Assembly: GCA_036488085.1 (NCBI GenBank)
Contig: DASXHZ010000017.1
Location: 1 to 49,960, forward strand
DNA length: 49,960 nucleotides
Origin: DASXHZ01 sp036488085
GTDB taxonomy: Bacteria > Acidobacteriota > Thermoanaerobaculia > Gp7-AA8
Direction: 5' to 3'
Shown here in pieces: positions 7,565-16,417 of this stretch. The translations under genes and the position numbers were made by a program. Under the pieces are notes generated by a model. The model ran no database searches. It was not told the DNA's origin and saw nothing but the letters and a program-made list of their open reading frames with translations. Position 1 is the first letter of the stretch; the number at the start of each line of letters is the position of its first letter.

Positions 7565-8812
7565 ATGGACCGGCCGGTCGTCGGCCAGCGCAATGCTCGG
7601 CTGCTTGCCGGCGGTGCGATCGCGTCCGTCGTCGTTTTGATTCTCCTTGCGGCCGCGTTTCCGGCGATCCGCCGCTGGTCGCGGGCGGAACGTGCCGTCG
7701 ACGCCTCCACGCTCCGGTTTGGGACGGTCACACGCGGCGATCTGTTGCGCGATCTCTCGGTGGAAGCGAAGGTCGTCGCGCCGCTGTCGCCAACCCTGTT
7801 CAGCCCCGGCCAGGGGATCGTCTCGTTGCGGACGCATGGCGGCGTGCAGGTCAAAGCAGGCGAGGTCCTGGCGGTGATTGACTCGAAAGAGCTGCAAGCA
7901 GCCCTCGACCAGGCGAACGCCCAGATGCTGACGTCGCGCGCGGAGCTCGACCGGCAGAAAATCGTCGCGCGGCAGAGCGAACTGAAAGACGCTCAGCAGC
8001 TCGATCTCCTGACGCTGCGGCTCGACGCGTCGAAGCGACAGCTCGAACGCGTCGAACGACTCTTCAAGGAAGGCCTCAGCAACTCGGCCGACCACGAGGC
8101 GGCGCAGGACAACGTCCGCATCGCGGCGATGGAGCTTGATCAGGCGAAGGGGCAGTTGAAGCTCTCGCACGAGAGCCTCGGCTTCGAGATCGCCACGCGC
8201 GAGCAGCAGATGAAGCGCGAGGAGTCGGTCGTCGGCGAGCTGCAGAAGCGCGTGAACGACCTGACCATCCGCGCGCCCTTCGATGGGATGGTGGCGACGG
8301 TCTCCGTGCAGGATCGCGACGCGGTGGCGCCGAATCAGGCGGTCGTGAGCGTGGTCAATCTGTCGTCGCTCGAGCTCCAGATCACGCTGCCCGAGGAGTA
8401 TGCGAACGAGGCGTCGGTAGGAACGGCTGCCGAGATCGCATTCAACGGGCGCACATACCCCGGAAAGGTCATTCGTATCTCGCCGGAGGTGGTGAACAGC
8501 GAATTGGCGGCGGCCGTGGCGTTCGACGGCGAAAAGCCGCCCGGCCTGCGGCAGAACCAGCGGCTCACCACGCGCCTCACGTTCGAGTCGAAGCACAACG
8601 TGCTGAAGGTGCAGCGCGGCGGCTTCCTCGAGGCCGAAGGTGGCCGGGCGGCGTACGTCGTCGACAACAAGATGGCGACGCGCCGCGAGATCCGCACCGG
8701 CTCGACCAGCATCGGCGAAGTCGAGATTCTCAACGGACTCAAAGAAGGGGAGACGATCGTCGTCTCCGATACCACGCCTTTCCAGCACGCCACCAACGTG
8801 ATGCTGCGATGA
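7565..8812 (+). CDS. HlyD/MacA-like efflux periplasmic adaptor
   Basis: A 415-residue adaptor. The N-terminal membrane anchor (about 12-36, GGAIASVVVLILLAAAF) is followed by a first lipoyl half (GIVSLRTHGGVQVKAGEVLA), a long coiled coil rich in charged and Gln residues (about 108-230), the second lipoyl half DLTIRAPFDGMVATVSV and a beta-barrel. It should link the ATPase/permease complex to an outer-membrane duct. I prefer the ATG at 7565 because of the sigma-54 promoter position; the ATG at 7544 adds seven residues. It is the first gene of an operon that runs to the sensor kinase. The cargo is unknown. Confidence 0.88.
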   Translation: MDRPVVGQRNARLLAGGAIASVVVLILLAAAFPAIRRWSRAERAVDASTLRFGTVTRGDLLRDLSVEAKVVAPLSPTLFSPGQGIVSLRTHGGVQVKAGEVLAVIDSKELQAALDQANAQMLTSRAELDRQKIVARQSELKDAQQLDLLTLRLDASKRQLERVERLFKEGLSNSADHEAAQDNVRIAAMELDQAKGQLKLSHESLGFEIATREQQMKREESVVGELQKRVNDLTIRAPFDGMVATVSVQDRDAVAPNQAVVSVVNLSSLELQITLPEEYANEASVGTAAEIAFNGRTYPGKVIRISPEVVNSELAAAVAFDGEKPPGLRQNQRLTTRLTFESKHNVLKVQRGGFLEAEGGRAAYVVDNKMATRREIRTGSTSIGEVEILNGLKEGETIVVSDTTPFQHATNVMLR

Positions 8813-8825
8813 CAGGAGAGACTCG

Positions 8826-9551
8826 ATGCTCGAGATGAAGCACCTCAAGAAGATCTACCGGACCGAATCGATCGAAACGCACGCCCTGGAGGACTTCTCG
8901 CTGTTCGTCGGCGCGGGCGAGTTCGTTTCCGTCACCGGCCCGTCGGGTTCCGGCAAGACGACGTTCCTCAACGTCGCGGGCCTCCTCGATACGTTCGAAT
9001 CGGGGACGTACCTCCTGAACGGCATGGACGTCAGCCGGCTCTCCGACCGCGAGATGTCGCAGATCCGGAACCGGACCATCGGCTTCGTCTTCCAGTCGTT
9101 CAACCTCATTCCCGATCTGTCAGTGTTCGACAACGTCGATGTGCCGTTGCGGTACCGCGGTCTTCCGGCGGCGGAGCGGAAGCGGCGGATCGATGGCGCG
9201 CTGGAGCTGGTCGGCCTGTCGGCGCGGTCGAGGCATCTGCCGTCGCAGCTCTCGGGCGGACAGCAGCAGCGCGTCGCGATCGCGCGCGTGCTCGCCGGCG
9301 AGCCGAAGCTGATCCTCGCCGACGAGCCGACGGGCAACCTCGACTCCGCGATGACGCGCGAGATCATGGATCTGCTCGAGCGGATCAACGACTCCGGCAC
9401 GACGATCGTGATGGTCACGCACAGCCCGGAGTGCGCCGAGCGCTCGCACCGCCAACTGCACGTGTTCGACGGCCGCATCGTCGACGTGGAACGGCCCCGC
9501 GTCTCCCTCGCGCGCGACGGCGGCAGCGGCATGGCCGCGACGCTGAACTGA
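8826..9551 (+). CDS. ABC transporter ATP-binding protein, MacB/LolD type
   Basis: A 241-residue ATPase of the MacB/LolD/FtsE class. Visible motifs are Walker A GPSGSGKTT (about 38-46), Q-loop VFQSFN (about 88-93), signature LSGGQQQRVAIARVL (about 140-154), Walker B LILADEPTGNLD (about 160-171) and the switch His in MVTHS (about 197-201). An AGGAGA site precedes the ATG by 6 bp. It sits 13 bp after the adaptor and 9 bp before the first permease, so it should power a mechanotransmission-type pump. The C-terminal 30 residues extend beyond the family core without a recognisable motif. Confidence 0.94.
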   Translation: MLEMKHLKKIYRTESIETHALEDFSLFVGAGEFVSVTGPSGSGKTTFLNVAGLLDTFESGTYLLNGMDVSRLSDREMSQIRNRTIGFVFQSFNLIPDLSVFDNVDVPLRYRGLPAAERKRRIDGALELVGLSARSRHLPSQLSGGQQQRVAIARVLAGEPKLILADEPTGNLDSAMTREIMDLLERINDSGTTIVMVTHSPECAERSHRQLHVFDGRIVDVERPRVSLARDGGSGMAATLN

Positions 9552-9560
9552 GGAGGCGAC

Positions 9561-10886
9561 ATGTTCGGCTATCACGTTCAAACCGCACTTCGCAGTCTCC
9601 GCCGCACGCCCGTTCTCACGGCGGTGCTCATCTCCGCGATCGCCCTCGGCATCTGTATCTCGACGACGTTCATCGCGCTGCGGCACGTCTTCGAGAAGGA
9701 CCCGTTGCCGGGCAAGAGCAAGACGCTCTTCTACGTCCGGCTCGATAACTGGGATCCGTCGCGCGCCTATGTCGCCGAGGATCCGAAGTCGCTGCCGCCG
9801 CAGATCACCTACCGCGACATGCGCGCTTTGATGCGCTCGACGATCCCGACGCGGCAGACGGGCGCGTACATCGCGCGACTGTTCGTCTTCCCCTCGTCGG
9901 CCAACGTACGGCCGTTCCGCGAGACGATCCGCCTCGCTTTCGGCGATTTCTTTCCGATGTTCGACGTCCCATTCCAGTACGGATCAGGGTGGGACAAGGC
10001 AGGCGACGCGAAGCCGGAACAGGTCATCGTGATCGATGCGGCGATGAACCAGAAGCTCTTCGGCGGCGGTAACAGCGTCGGCAAGAGCGTTCGCATCGCC
10101 GATCGGAACTTCAAGGTCGTCGGCGTCATCTCTCCCGACTGGCGGCCCAGCTACCGCTTCTACGACCTGAATGGCGGTCCGGTGACTCCGGAGAGCATCT
10201 TCATGCCGTTCAACCTGACGCCGGTCATGCATCTCCAGTCGAACGGCAACAGCGATGGCTGGAAAGACTACGGCAACGCTCCCGAGGACCTTTACAACTC
10301 GGAGCAGACGTGGATCCAGTTCTGGGTCGAGCTGCCGGACGCCGCCAAAGTTCAGGCCTACCGCGACTACGTCGCCAATTACGTGCGGGACGAGAAGACG
10401 CATGGCCGATTCCAGCGGCCGCTGCACGTCGAGATCAACTCGATGCCGGAGCTGCTCGAGGCGTTTGGATTCGTACCGAAAACGGTGAAGGTGATGAGCG
10501 TCGTATCGCTTCTCTTCCTTTTCGTCTGTTCGCTGAATCTCGTCGGTCTGCTCCTTGGCAAGTTCCTGGCGCGCGTTCCGGAAGTCTCGGTGCGCCGCGC
10601 CCTCGGCGCGAGCAAGATCCACGTCTTCTGGCAGCACGTCGTCGAGTGCGAAGTGATCGGCGTCGCGGGCGGCGCACTCGGCATGCTGCTGTCGGTCGGG
10701 ATGCTCAGCGTCATCGCAAAGGTCCTCCAGCAGGGGAACGGCAACTCGGTCACCGGTGTGTCACTCGATCTCGAGATGGTCGTCGTATCGATCTTCCTGT
10801 CGCTCGTGGCCGGCCTGATGGCGGGCGTCTATCCCGCGTGGCGCATCTGTTCCGTCGCGCCCGCGATGCAACTGAAGCTGCAGTAG
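9561..10886 (+). CDS. MacB/FtsX-type ABC permease, first of two
   Basis: A 441-residue half-size permease. One N-terminal helix follows the conserved QTALRSLRRTPVLTAVL. A large periplasmic domain (about 45-300) includes the MacB_PCD-type GKSVRIADRNFKVVGVI stretch. Three C-terminal helices surround the ARVPEVSVRRALGASKIHVF motif (about 340-360), the FtsX-domain ATPase contact, and the protein ends with VYPAWRICSVAPAMQLK. It is paired with a second, different permease, so the working complex is probably heterodimeric. AGGAGG lies just before the ATG. Confidence 0.9.
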   Translation: MFGYHVQTALRSLRRTPVLTAVLISAIALGICISTTFIALRHVFEKDPLPGKSKTLFYVRLDNWDPSRAYVAEDPKSLPPQITYRDMRALMRSTIPTRQTGAYIARLFVFPSSANVRPFRETIRLAFGDFFPMFDVPFQYGSGWDKAGDAKPEQVIVIDAAMNQKLFGGGNSVGKSVRIADRNFKVVGVISPDWRPSYRFYDLNGGPVTPESIFMPFNLTPVMHLQSNGNSDGWKDYGNAPEDLYNSEQTWIQFWVELPDAAKVQAYRDYVANYVRDEKTHGRFQRPLHVEINSMPELLEAFGFVPKTVKVMSVVSLLFLFVCSLNLVGLLLGKFLARVPEVSVRRALGASKIHVFWQHVVECEVIGVAGGALGMLLSVGMLSVIAKVLQQGNGNSVTGVSLDLEMVVVSIFLSLVAGLMAGVYPAWRICSVAPAMQLKLQ

Positions 10887-10910
10887 TCGCTTAGGAATCG
10901 GAGGTCGCTC

Positions 10911-12116
10911 ATGCACATCGGTCCGCTTCTCCGCGCCATGGGTCGTAACCGCACGCGTTTCGCGCTCATCATTCTCGAGATCGCGCTGACGCTCGCGATC
11001 GTCACCAACTGTCTGAACATCATCCTCGACCAGCGGAAAGGGATGCAGAAGCCTTCCGGCTTCGACGACGACAATCTCGTCACTGTCGCCGCGTCGCCGT
11101 TCGGCACGGAATGGAAGGATCAGTCGTTCGTCGAGAACACGGTGCACGCTGATCTCCGGGCGCTGAAGGCGCTACCGGGTGTGAAAGACGCGGCGGCTAC
11201 GTACTTCATCCCGTGGCAGGGCGGCGGTAGTTCCGGCACGTTCCGTACGGACGGCTTCAACGAGAAGTTCCAGGCGCAGATCTATCCGACCAGTTCGGAG
11301 ATCTTCAACACGCTCGGCGTCCACATCACCGCCGGACGCAATTTCGTCCCGTCCGACACACCCGCCGATCCGAACGCGTCGTCGAAGGTGACGATCATCA
11401 GCTCCGCGCTTGCGAAGAAGGTATGGGGCAACGCCAATCCGCTCGGAAAGGTGATCGCCAGCGGGGAAGGAAAGTACCCGCGTACGGTCATCGGCGTCTT
11501 CGACGAGTTCTACAACCCTTACAACAAGTGGCCGATCGAAGATCTCGTCCTCTTCACGCCCGGCCGGTCGTGGAGCAGCACTGGCGCGTACTACCTGATC
11601 CGCACCGACGCCGGCGCGAAGAAAGCGGTCCTCACAGAGTTGGAAGGCGGCCTCCTCAAAGTCAATCCGAATCGCGTGCTGAGAATCCTCACCGTCTCGG
11701 AGATCAAGAGCAATTTTTTCAGCAACAGCCGCATCGCCGTTAACGGGATGATGGGGCTGATCATCGCGCTGATCGTCATCACGGCCCTCGGCATCGTCGG
11801 CGTCACCGCCATGAGCGTCGCCGAGCGAACGAAGCAGATCGGCACGCGCCGCGCCCTCGGCGCCACTCGTGGCGACATCCTCCGGCACTTCCTCGCGGAG
11901 AACTGGATCGCCACGACAGCCGGCCTCGCCGTCGGCGTCGTCGGCGCCTACGGCCTGAATCTTTTCCTGCTCAGCCGCGTATCTGACGTCAAGCTGCCGT
12001 GGCAACTCGTCGTCGCCGGCATGCTGCTCCTATGGATCAACGGCTTGCTGTCCACCATCCCGCCGGCGCTGCGGGCCACCATGGTGCCGCCTTCGACGGC
12101 AACGCGCAGCGTCTGA
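10911..12116 (+). CDS. MacB/FtsX-type ABC permease, second of two
   Basis: A 401-residue half-size permease with the same plan as its upstream partner: an N-terminal helix (RTRFALIILEIALTLAIV), a periplasmic MacB_PCD domain (about 45-270), and three helices with the coupling motif AERTKQIGTRRALGATRGDI (about 304-323). It ends in PALRATMVPPSTATRSV. The two permeases share architecture but little sequence in the periplasmic domain, which suggests specialised roles in one heterodimer. The stop is 8 bp before the response regulator, so transport and regulation genes form one transcription unit. Confidence 0.9.
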   Translation: MHIGPLLRAMGRNRTRFALIILEIALTLAIVTNCLNIILDQRKGMQKPSGFDDDNLVTVAASPFGTEWKDQSFVENTVHADLRALKALPGVKDAAATYFIPWQGGGSSGTFRTDGFNEKFQAQIYPTSSEIFNTLGVHITAGRNFVPSDTPADPNASSKVTIISSALAKKVWGNANPLGKVIASGEGKYPRTVIGVFDEFYNPYNKWPIEDLVLFTPGRSWSSTGAYYLIRTDAGAKKAVLTELEGGLLKVNPNRVLRILTVSEIKSNFFSNSRIAVNGMMGLIIALIVITALGIVGVTAMSVAERTKQIGTRRALGATRGDILRHFLAENWIATTAGLAVGVVGAYGLNLFLLSRVSDVKLPWQLVVAGMLLLWINGLLSTIPPALRATMVPPSTATRSV

Positions 12117-12124
12117 CGCGCACG

Positions 12125-13423
12125 ATGCCGAAGGTCCTGATCGTCGAAGACCAGCCCGCGGTCGCCGGCTCGCTGCGGGTTCTCTTCGAGGTCAACGACA
12201 TCGAGTCGGTCGTCGCGCGCGATCCCGAGGCTGCAATGCGGGCCATCGCGCGCGGCGGCGTCGGCGTCGTTCTCCAGGACATGAACTTCACGCCGGGCGC
12301 GACGGGCGGAGAGGAGGGCGTCGCCTTCTTCCGCCGCGTCCGCGCCGCGCATCCGGACTTGCCGATCCTGCTCGTCACCGCCTGGACGTCGCTCGAGATG
12401 GCGGTCCAATTGGTCCGCGGAGGGGCGACGGACTACATGGCCAAGCCGTGGGATGACGCGAAACTGATCGCGACGATCCAGCCGCTGTTGCGCGACCGGC
12501 AGCGCGCCGGCGTACGCCAGTCGATCTCCGGCACGCACGACCTGTGCGGGATCGTCTACGAAAGCGACGCGATGCACGGCGTCGTCACGCTCGCTTTGCA
12601 AGTGGCTCCGAGCGAAGTGCCGGTTCTGATCACCGGCCCGAACGGCGCGGGAAAAGAAAAGATCGCCGAGATCATTCACGCGAATTCGCGACGACGAACG
12701 AAGCCGCTCGTGAAGGTAAATGCCGGCGCGCTCCCCGACGAACTGATCGAGAGCGAGTTGTTCGGCGCGGAGCCGGGCGCTTACACCAGCTCGACCCGCT
12801 TGCGCATCGGCCGCTTCGAAGCCGCGAACGCGGGAACGCTCTTTCTCGACGAGATCGGCAATCTCTCCGCGGCCGGTCAGATGAAGCTCTTGCGCGTCCT
12901 CCAAAGCGGCGAGTTCGAGCGCCTGGGATCGAACGACACGCGCCGCGTCGACGTCCGTGTCCTCTGCGCCACGAATGCCGACCTTCACAAGCCGGGCTTC
13001 CGTCAGGACCTCTTCTTCCGCATCGCCGTCGTCGAGCTGCACGTGCCCGCACTCCGCGATCGAATCGACGACGTCCTCCCGCTCGCGGCCGCGTTCCTGC
13101 GCGGCAAGCGCCTCGACGAGTCGGCGCGCGCGGCGTTGCTGGCGCATGCGTGGCCCGGCAATGTTCGCGAGCTGCAGAACCGCGTACAGCGAGCGCTCGT
13201 CCTAGCGGGCTCCGACGTCATCACCGCATCGGACCTGGGGTTCGGAGCCGCGGGCGAAGTGCGGATCGAAGAAGTCCCGCTGGAACGAACGCAGCTCGAA
13301 GCAGCGCTCCTGAACGCAAACGGGAGCGTCTCGCGTGCTGCCGAGGCCCTCGGTTTGAGCCGGCAGGCGCTCTATCGCCGGATGGAAAAGCTGGGCGTCG
13401 TTCTGGAGCGGAAGCCGAGGTGA
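12125..13423 (+). CDS. NtrC-family sigma-54 response regulator with atypical GAFTGA loop
   Basis: A 432-residue regulator. The receiver domain has acidic pocket E8/D9, phospho-acceptor D52 (VVLQDMNF), T85 and K107 (AKPW). The AAA+ domain has Walker A GPNGAGKE (171-178), Walker B GTLFLDEIG (237-245) and an arginine-finger region FRQDLFFRI. The C-terminal Fis-type helix-turn-helix spans about 399-422. The sigma-54 contact loop reads GAYTSS (218-223) instead of GAFTGA: Tyr is tolerated in the family, but the G-to-S and A-to-S changes are unusual. It most likely acts on the promoter at 7512-7526 through the CGGACA array. The start is the ATG at 12125; longer in-frame starts overlap the permease gene. 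Confidence 0.92.
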   Translation: MPKVLIVEDQPAVAGSLRVLFEVNDIESVVARDPEAAMRAIARGGVGVVLQDMNFTPGATGGEEGVAFFRRVRAAHPDLPILLVTAWTSLEMAVQLVRGGATDYMAKPWDDAKLIATIQPLLRDRQRAGVRQSISGTHDLCGIVYESDAMHGVVTLALQVAPSEVPVLITGPNGAGKEKIAEIIHANSRRRTKPLVKVNAGALPDELIESELFGAEPGAYTSSTRLRIGRFEAANAGTLFLDEIGNLSAAGQMKLLRVLQSGEFERLGSNDTRRVDVRVLCATNADLHKPGFRQDLFFRIAVVELHVPALRDRIDDVLPLAAAFLRGKRLDESARAALLAHAWPGNVRELQNRVQRALVLAGSDVITASDLGFGAAGEVRIEEVPLERTQLEAALLNANGSVSRAAEALGLSRQALYRRMEKLGVVLERKPR

Positions 13424-13424
13424 G

Positions 13425-14714
13425 ATGCGTCTCGCGACGCGAATCACACTCGTCGTAGCCTTCGTCGCGGTGGCATCGCTCGCCATCGCTTTCGGGGCCA
13501 TCGTGGTCGTCCGGCGGTGGGACCTGCCGTCCGCACCGACCTTCGCGCTTGCAGCGCTCGTGGTGCTCCCGTTCGTCGCTTGGGCGATCCACGATCTCGT
13601 CTCGCGCATCACCGAACTGCACGCTGTCCTCGGCAACGCGCTGAGTGCGTTCCGCGACGGCGACTTCGGCCTGCGGCTCGCGGTACGCGGGGACCGCGAG
13701 CTGGCGGAGCTGAAGGCGATGTACAACGCGTTGGCCGATACCGTTCGCGACAGTCGCGAAGCGGTCCACCAGAAAGAGGTGCTGCTCGACACGATCCTGC
13801 AGCGAACGCCGGTCGCGGTGGTCCTGCTGAATGCGGCCGACCGCGTCGTCTACTCGAACACGGCGGCGCGCGAGCTTCTCGCGAACGGCGCGCGTCTCAA
13901 TGAACGCGTGCTCTTCGACCTCCCGCTTGCATCCGCCTTGCGCGAGGCGCTCTTGGCGTCACACGACGCGATCTTTGGCAGCGACGACGAGATCTTCCAC
14001 GTCGGCCAGCGTCTCTTCCACCTCAACACCCAACGGCATCGGCTCATCCTCATCGAGCGTTTGACGCCGCAGCTCCGGCGTCAGGAGATCGCGGTGTGGA
14101 AGAAGGCGATTCGGATCATGAACCACGAGATCAACAACACCGTGGCGCCGATCAGCTCCCTCTTTCACTCGGCGCGCCGCGCGCAGGAGCAGCCGGAGCA
14201 TCGCCACCGCGTCGACGAGATCTACGGCCTCATCGAGGAGCGCCTCGCGTTCCTTCGGACGTTCCTCGGCGCGTACGCCGAGTTCGCACGGCTGCCCGAC
14301 CCCCAGAAGAAGCGGACGGAGTGGTGCGAGGTGATTCAAAGTGCGCAGTTGTTTTACTCCTTTCGCGTTGAAGGAACGCCGGCCCTCGAGTCCGATCTCG
14401 ATCCGGCCCAGATGCAGCAAGTGCTCATCAATCTCGTCAAGAACGCGCACGAGTCGGGGAGCGCCGCGGAAGAGATCGTCGTATCCGTCGAGCGCGCCGG
14501 TCCCGACTGCGTCCTACGCGTGCTCGACCGTGGCCGTGGGATGAGCGAGGACGTCATGCGACAGGCGCTCGTACCGTTCTACTCGACCAAGCCCGACGGC
14601 TCCGGCGTCGGCCTCGCGCTCTCGAATGAGATCGTCGAGGCGCACGGCGGGCAGATGCACCTCGAGGCGCGCGAAGGCGGGGGCGTTGCGGTTACATGCT
14701 GGATTCCGGGGTAG
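13425..14714 (+). CDS. NtrY-like membrane sensor histidine kinase
   Basis: A 429-residue kinase, cognate to the upstream regulator (one base between stop and start). It has two N-terminal helices (about 8-30 and 38-57) with almost no periplasmic loop, a HAMP-like linker, a PAS-like segment (about 118-205), the phospho-acceptor H234 in IMNHEINNTVAPI, an N-box (LINLVKNAHES), G1 (DRGRGMS) and G2 (GSGVGLALSNEI). The absent sensor loop means the signal is probably read in or from the membrane, for example envelope stress or a lipophilic compound; this is inference. Confidence 0.92.
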   Translation: MRLATRITLVVAFVAVASLAIAFGAIVVVRRWDLPSAPTFALAALVVLPFVAWAIHDLVSRITELHAVLGNALSAFRDGDFGLRLAVRGDRELAELKAMYNALADTVRDSREAVHQKEVLLDTILQRTPVAVVLLNAADRVVYSNTAARELLANGARLNERVLFDLPLASALREALLASHDAIFGSDDEIFHVGQRLFHLNTQRHRLILIERLTPQLRRQEIAVWKKAIRIMNHEINNTVAPISSLFHSARRAQEQPEHRHRVDEIYGLIEERLAFLRTFLGAYAEFARLPDPQKKRTEWCEVIQSAQLFYSFRVEGTPALESDLDPAQMQQVLINLVKNAHESGSAAEEIVVSVERAGPDCVLRVLDRGRGMSEDVMRQALVPFYSTKPDGSGVGLALSNEIVEAHGGQMHLEAREGGGVAVTCWIPG

Positions 14715-14718
14715 GCGA

Positions 14719-14744
14719 GGGGGTCAGGTTTCGACCTGACCCCC
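14719..14744. terminator. Strong hairpin with TTCG tetraloop after the kinase gene
   Basis: An 11-bp perfect stem (GGGGGTCAGGT / ACCTGACCCCC) closed by TTCG begins 4 bp after the kinase stop codon. No U-run follows. It probably separates the efflux operon from the aldehyde oxidoreductase operon, either as a terminator or as a dispersed palindromic repeat. Confidence 0.6.
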
Positions 14745-14760
14745 CGGCTGAGCACGAAGA

Positions 14761-15432
14761 GTGCACGCCGCATCCGGCATGACGCTCCCGCCGTGCTACA
14801 TCCCTCCTGATGAAGACGAAACGCCCACCGACCCGTCACGCCGATCGTTCCTGATCGGATCGGCGGTCGCGACTGTCGGCGCGTACGTGGCGCCGCTGTT
14901 CGCCGCTCCCGAGACGGCGTCACCGCCGGCGAAACTCGAGCCGGGACCGAACGCAACCTCGGTATCGCTGAACCTGAACGGCGCGGTTCACGATCTCCGC
15001 CTCGATCCTCGTACTACCTTGCTCGACGCGTTGCGTGAGCACCTCGACCTGACAGGGACGAAGAAAGGATGCGATCAGGGCGCGTGCGGCGCGTGCACCG
15101 TGCTCGTCGACGGACGGCGCGTGAATTCGTGTCTCACGCTCGCCGTGATGCACGGCGGTCAGAAGATCGTCACGATCGAAGGGCTCGCGCAGGGCGAGCA
15201 CCTTCATCCGGTCCAGGCGGCGTTCATCCACAACGACGGCTTCCAGTGCGGCTACTGCACGCCGGGCCAGATTTGTTCCGCCGTCGCGCTGCTCCATGAG
15301 GGGCACACGAAGAGCGACGAAGAGATCCGCACCTGGATGAGCGGCAACATCTGCCGCTGCGGCGCCTACACGAACATCGTCGCAGCGATCCGCGAGGCGG
15401 AGAAGAACGGAGGCGCGAATGCATCCATTTGA
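14761..15432 (+). CDS. paoA: Periplasmic aldehyde oxidoreductase, [2Fe-2S] subunit (PaoA-like)
   Basis: A 223-residue small subunit of a molybdenum hydroxylase. A Tat signal (SRRSFLIGSA, twin Arg at 27-28) precedes a plant-type ferredoxin domain with C104, C109, C112 and C124. A helical [2Fe-2S] domain follows with C163, C166, C198 and C200 (QCGYCTPGQ, GNICRCGAY). The Tat signal plus the following FAD subunit with extra cysteines matches the PaoABC/YagTSR family, which oxidises aldehydes in the periplasm. The first start is a GTG; the ATG at 14779 is an equally possible start and keeps the signal intact. Neither has a good ribosome binding site. It overlaps the next gene by 14 bp. Confidence 0.9.
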   Translation: MHAASGMTLPPCYIPPDEDETPTDPSRRSFLIGSAVATVGAYVAPLFAAPETASPPAKLEPGPNATSVSLNLNGAVHDLRLDPRTTLLDALREHLDLTGTKKGCDQGACGACTVLVDGRRVNSCLTLAVMHGGQKIVTIEGLAQGEHLHPVQAAFIHNDGFQCGYCTPGQICSAVALLHEGHTKSDEEIRTWMSGNICRCGAYTNIVAAIREAEKNGGANASI

Positions 15433-16417
15433 TTACGCCACCGTCGCCACGGTTCCCGAGGCAATCAAGTCCGGCTCACGGGAGTCGGCGAAGTTCGTCG
15501 CCGGCGGCACGAACCTCGTCGACCTGATGAAAGCGACGGTCGAGAAGCCGTCGCATCTCGTCGACATCAATCCGTTGCCGCTCTCGAAGATCGAGGCGGT
15601 TACAGTCGACGGCAAGGGCGGGATTCGCATCGGCGCGTTGGCGCGGATGTCGGACGTCGCCGCGCACTCAATCGTCGTGGAGCGATTCCCGGCGATCTCG
15701 CAGGCGCTCCTTGCGAGCGCGTCGCCGCAGCTTCGCAACGCGGCATCGCTCGGCGGGAACTTGATGCAGCGGACGCGTTGCCCCTATTTCCGCGAGCTGC
15801 TTTGGACGCGGTGCAACAAGCGAGAGCCGGGAAGCGGCTGCTCCGCGCTCGAAGGAGAGAATCGAGCCGAGGCAGTGATTGGTACCTCCGAATACTGCAT
15901 CGCGGCGCACCGGTCCGACTTCGCGGTCGCTTTCGCGGCTCTGGACGGCGTGCTGACGCTCCGCGGGCCCCGCGGCGAGCGACATGTGAAAGCGACGGAC
16001 TTTCACCTCGTTCCCGGCGCCACACCGCAGATCGAGCATGACCTCAAGCACGGCGAGTTGATCGTCTCGCTCTTCCTGCCGGACGCGCCGCATGCCGCGC
16101 ACTCGTCGTACCTGAAAGTGCGCGACCGATCGGAGTACGAGTTCGCCCTCGCGTCGGCGGCGGTCGGCCTGGACCTCGGCGGCGGCGTGATCCGGAGCGC
16201 TCGCATTGCGTTCGGAGGGATCGCGACGAAACCGTGGCGCGCACGTTTTGCTGAGGCGGCGCTGGCCGGGAGGGCTCCGACGAAGGAGAACTTCCGGGCG
16301 GCGGCTGAGGCGGAGTTGAAAGGGGCGCGCGGTCACGGGCAGAACGACTTCAAGATCGAGCTCGCGAAACGGACGCTCGTCCGCGCGCTCACGGACCTCG
16401 CGGGAGGTGAGGCATGA
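15419..16417 (+). CDS. paoB: Aldehyde oxidoreductase FAD subunit with [4Fe-4S] cysteines (PaoB-like)
   Basis: A 332-residue CO-dehydrogenase-flavoprotein-type subunit. The FAD/pyrophosphate-binding segment FVAGGTNLVDLM lies at about 26-37, and SLGGNLMQRTRCPYF at about 110-124. Cysteines at about 121, 132, 141 and 160 (RTRCPYF, RCNKR, GSGCSALEG, SEYCIAAH) match the additional [4Fe-4S] cluster that distinguishes PaoB from ordinary xanthine dehydrogenase flavoproteins. It receives electrons from the Fe-S subunit. The last codon overlaps the start of the molybdenum subunit (ATGA), so the subunits are translationally coupled. Confidence 0.93.
   Translation: MHPFDYATVATVPEAIKSGSRESAKFVAGGTNLVDLMKATVEKPSHLVDINPLPLSKIEAVTVDGKGGIRIGALARMSDVAAHSIVVERFPAISQALLASASPQLRNAASLGGNLMQRTRCPYFRELLWTRCNKREPGSGCSALEGENRAEAVIGTSEYCIAAHRSDFAVAFAALDGVLTLRGPRGERHVKATDFHLVPGATPQIEHDLKHGELIVSLFLPDAPHAAHSSYLKVRDRSEYEFALASAAVGLDLGGGVIRSARIAFGGIATKPWRARFAEAALAGRAPTKENFRAAAEAELKGARGHGQNDFKIELAKRTLVRALTDLAGGEA

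Noticed and set aside
12036..12124. An N-terminal extension of the response regulator
   Set aside because: The in-frame upstream residues overlap the permease gene and are low-complexity. The receiver domain begins exactly at MPKVLIVED (12125).
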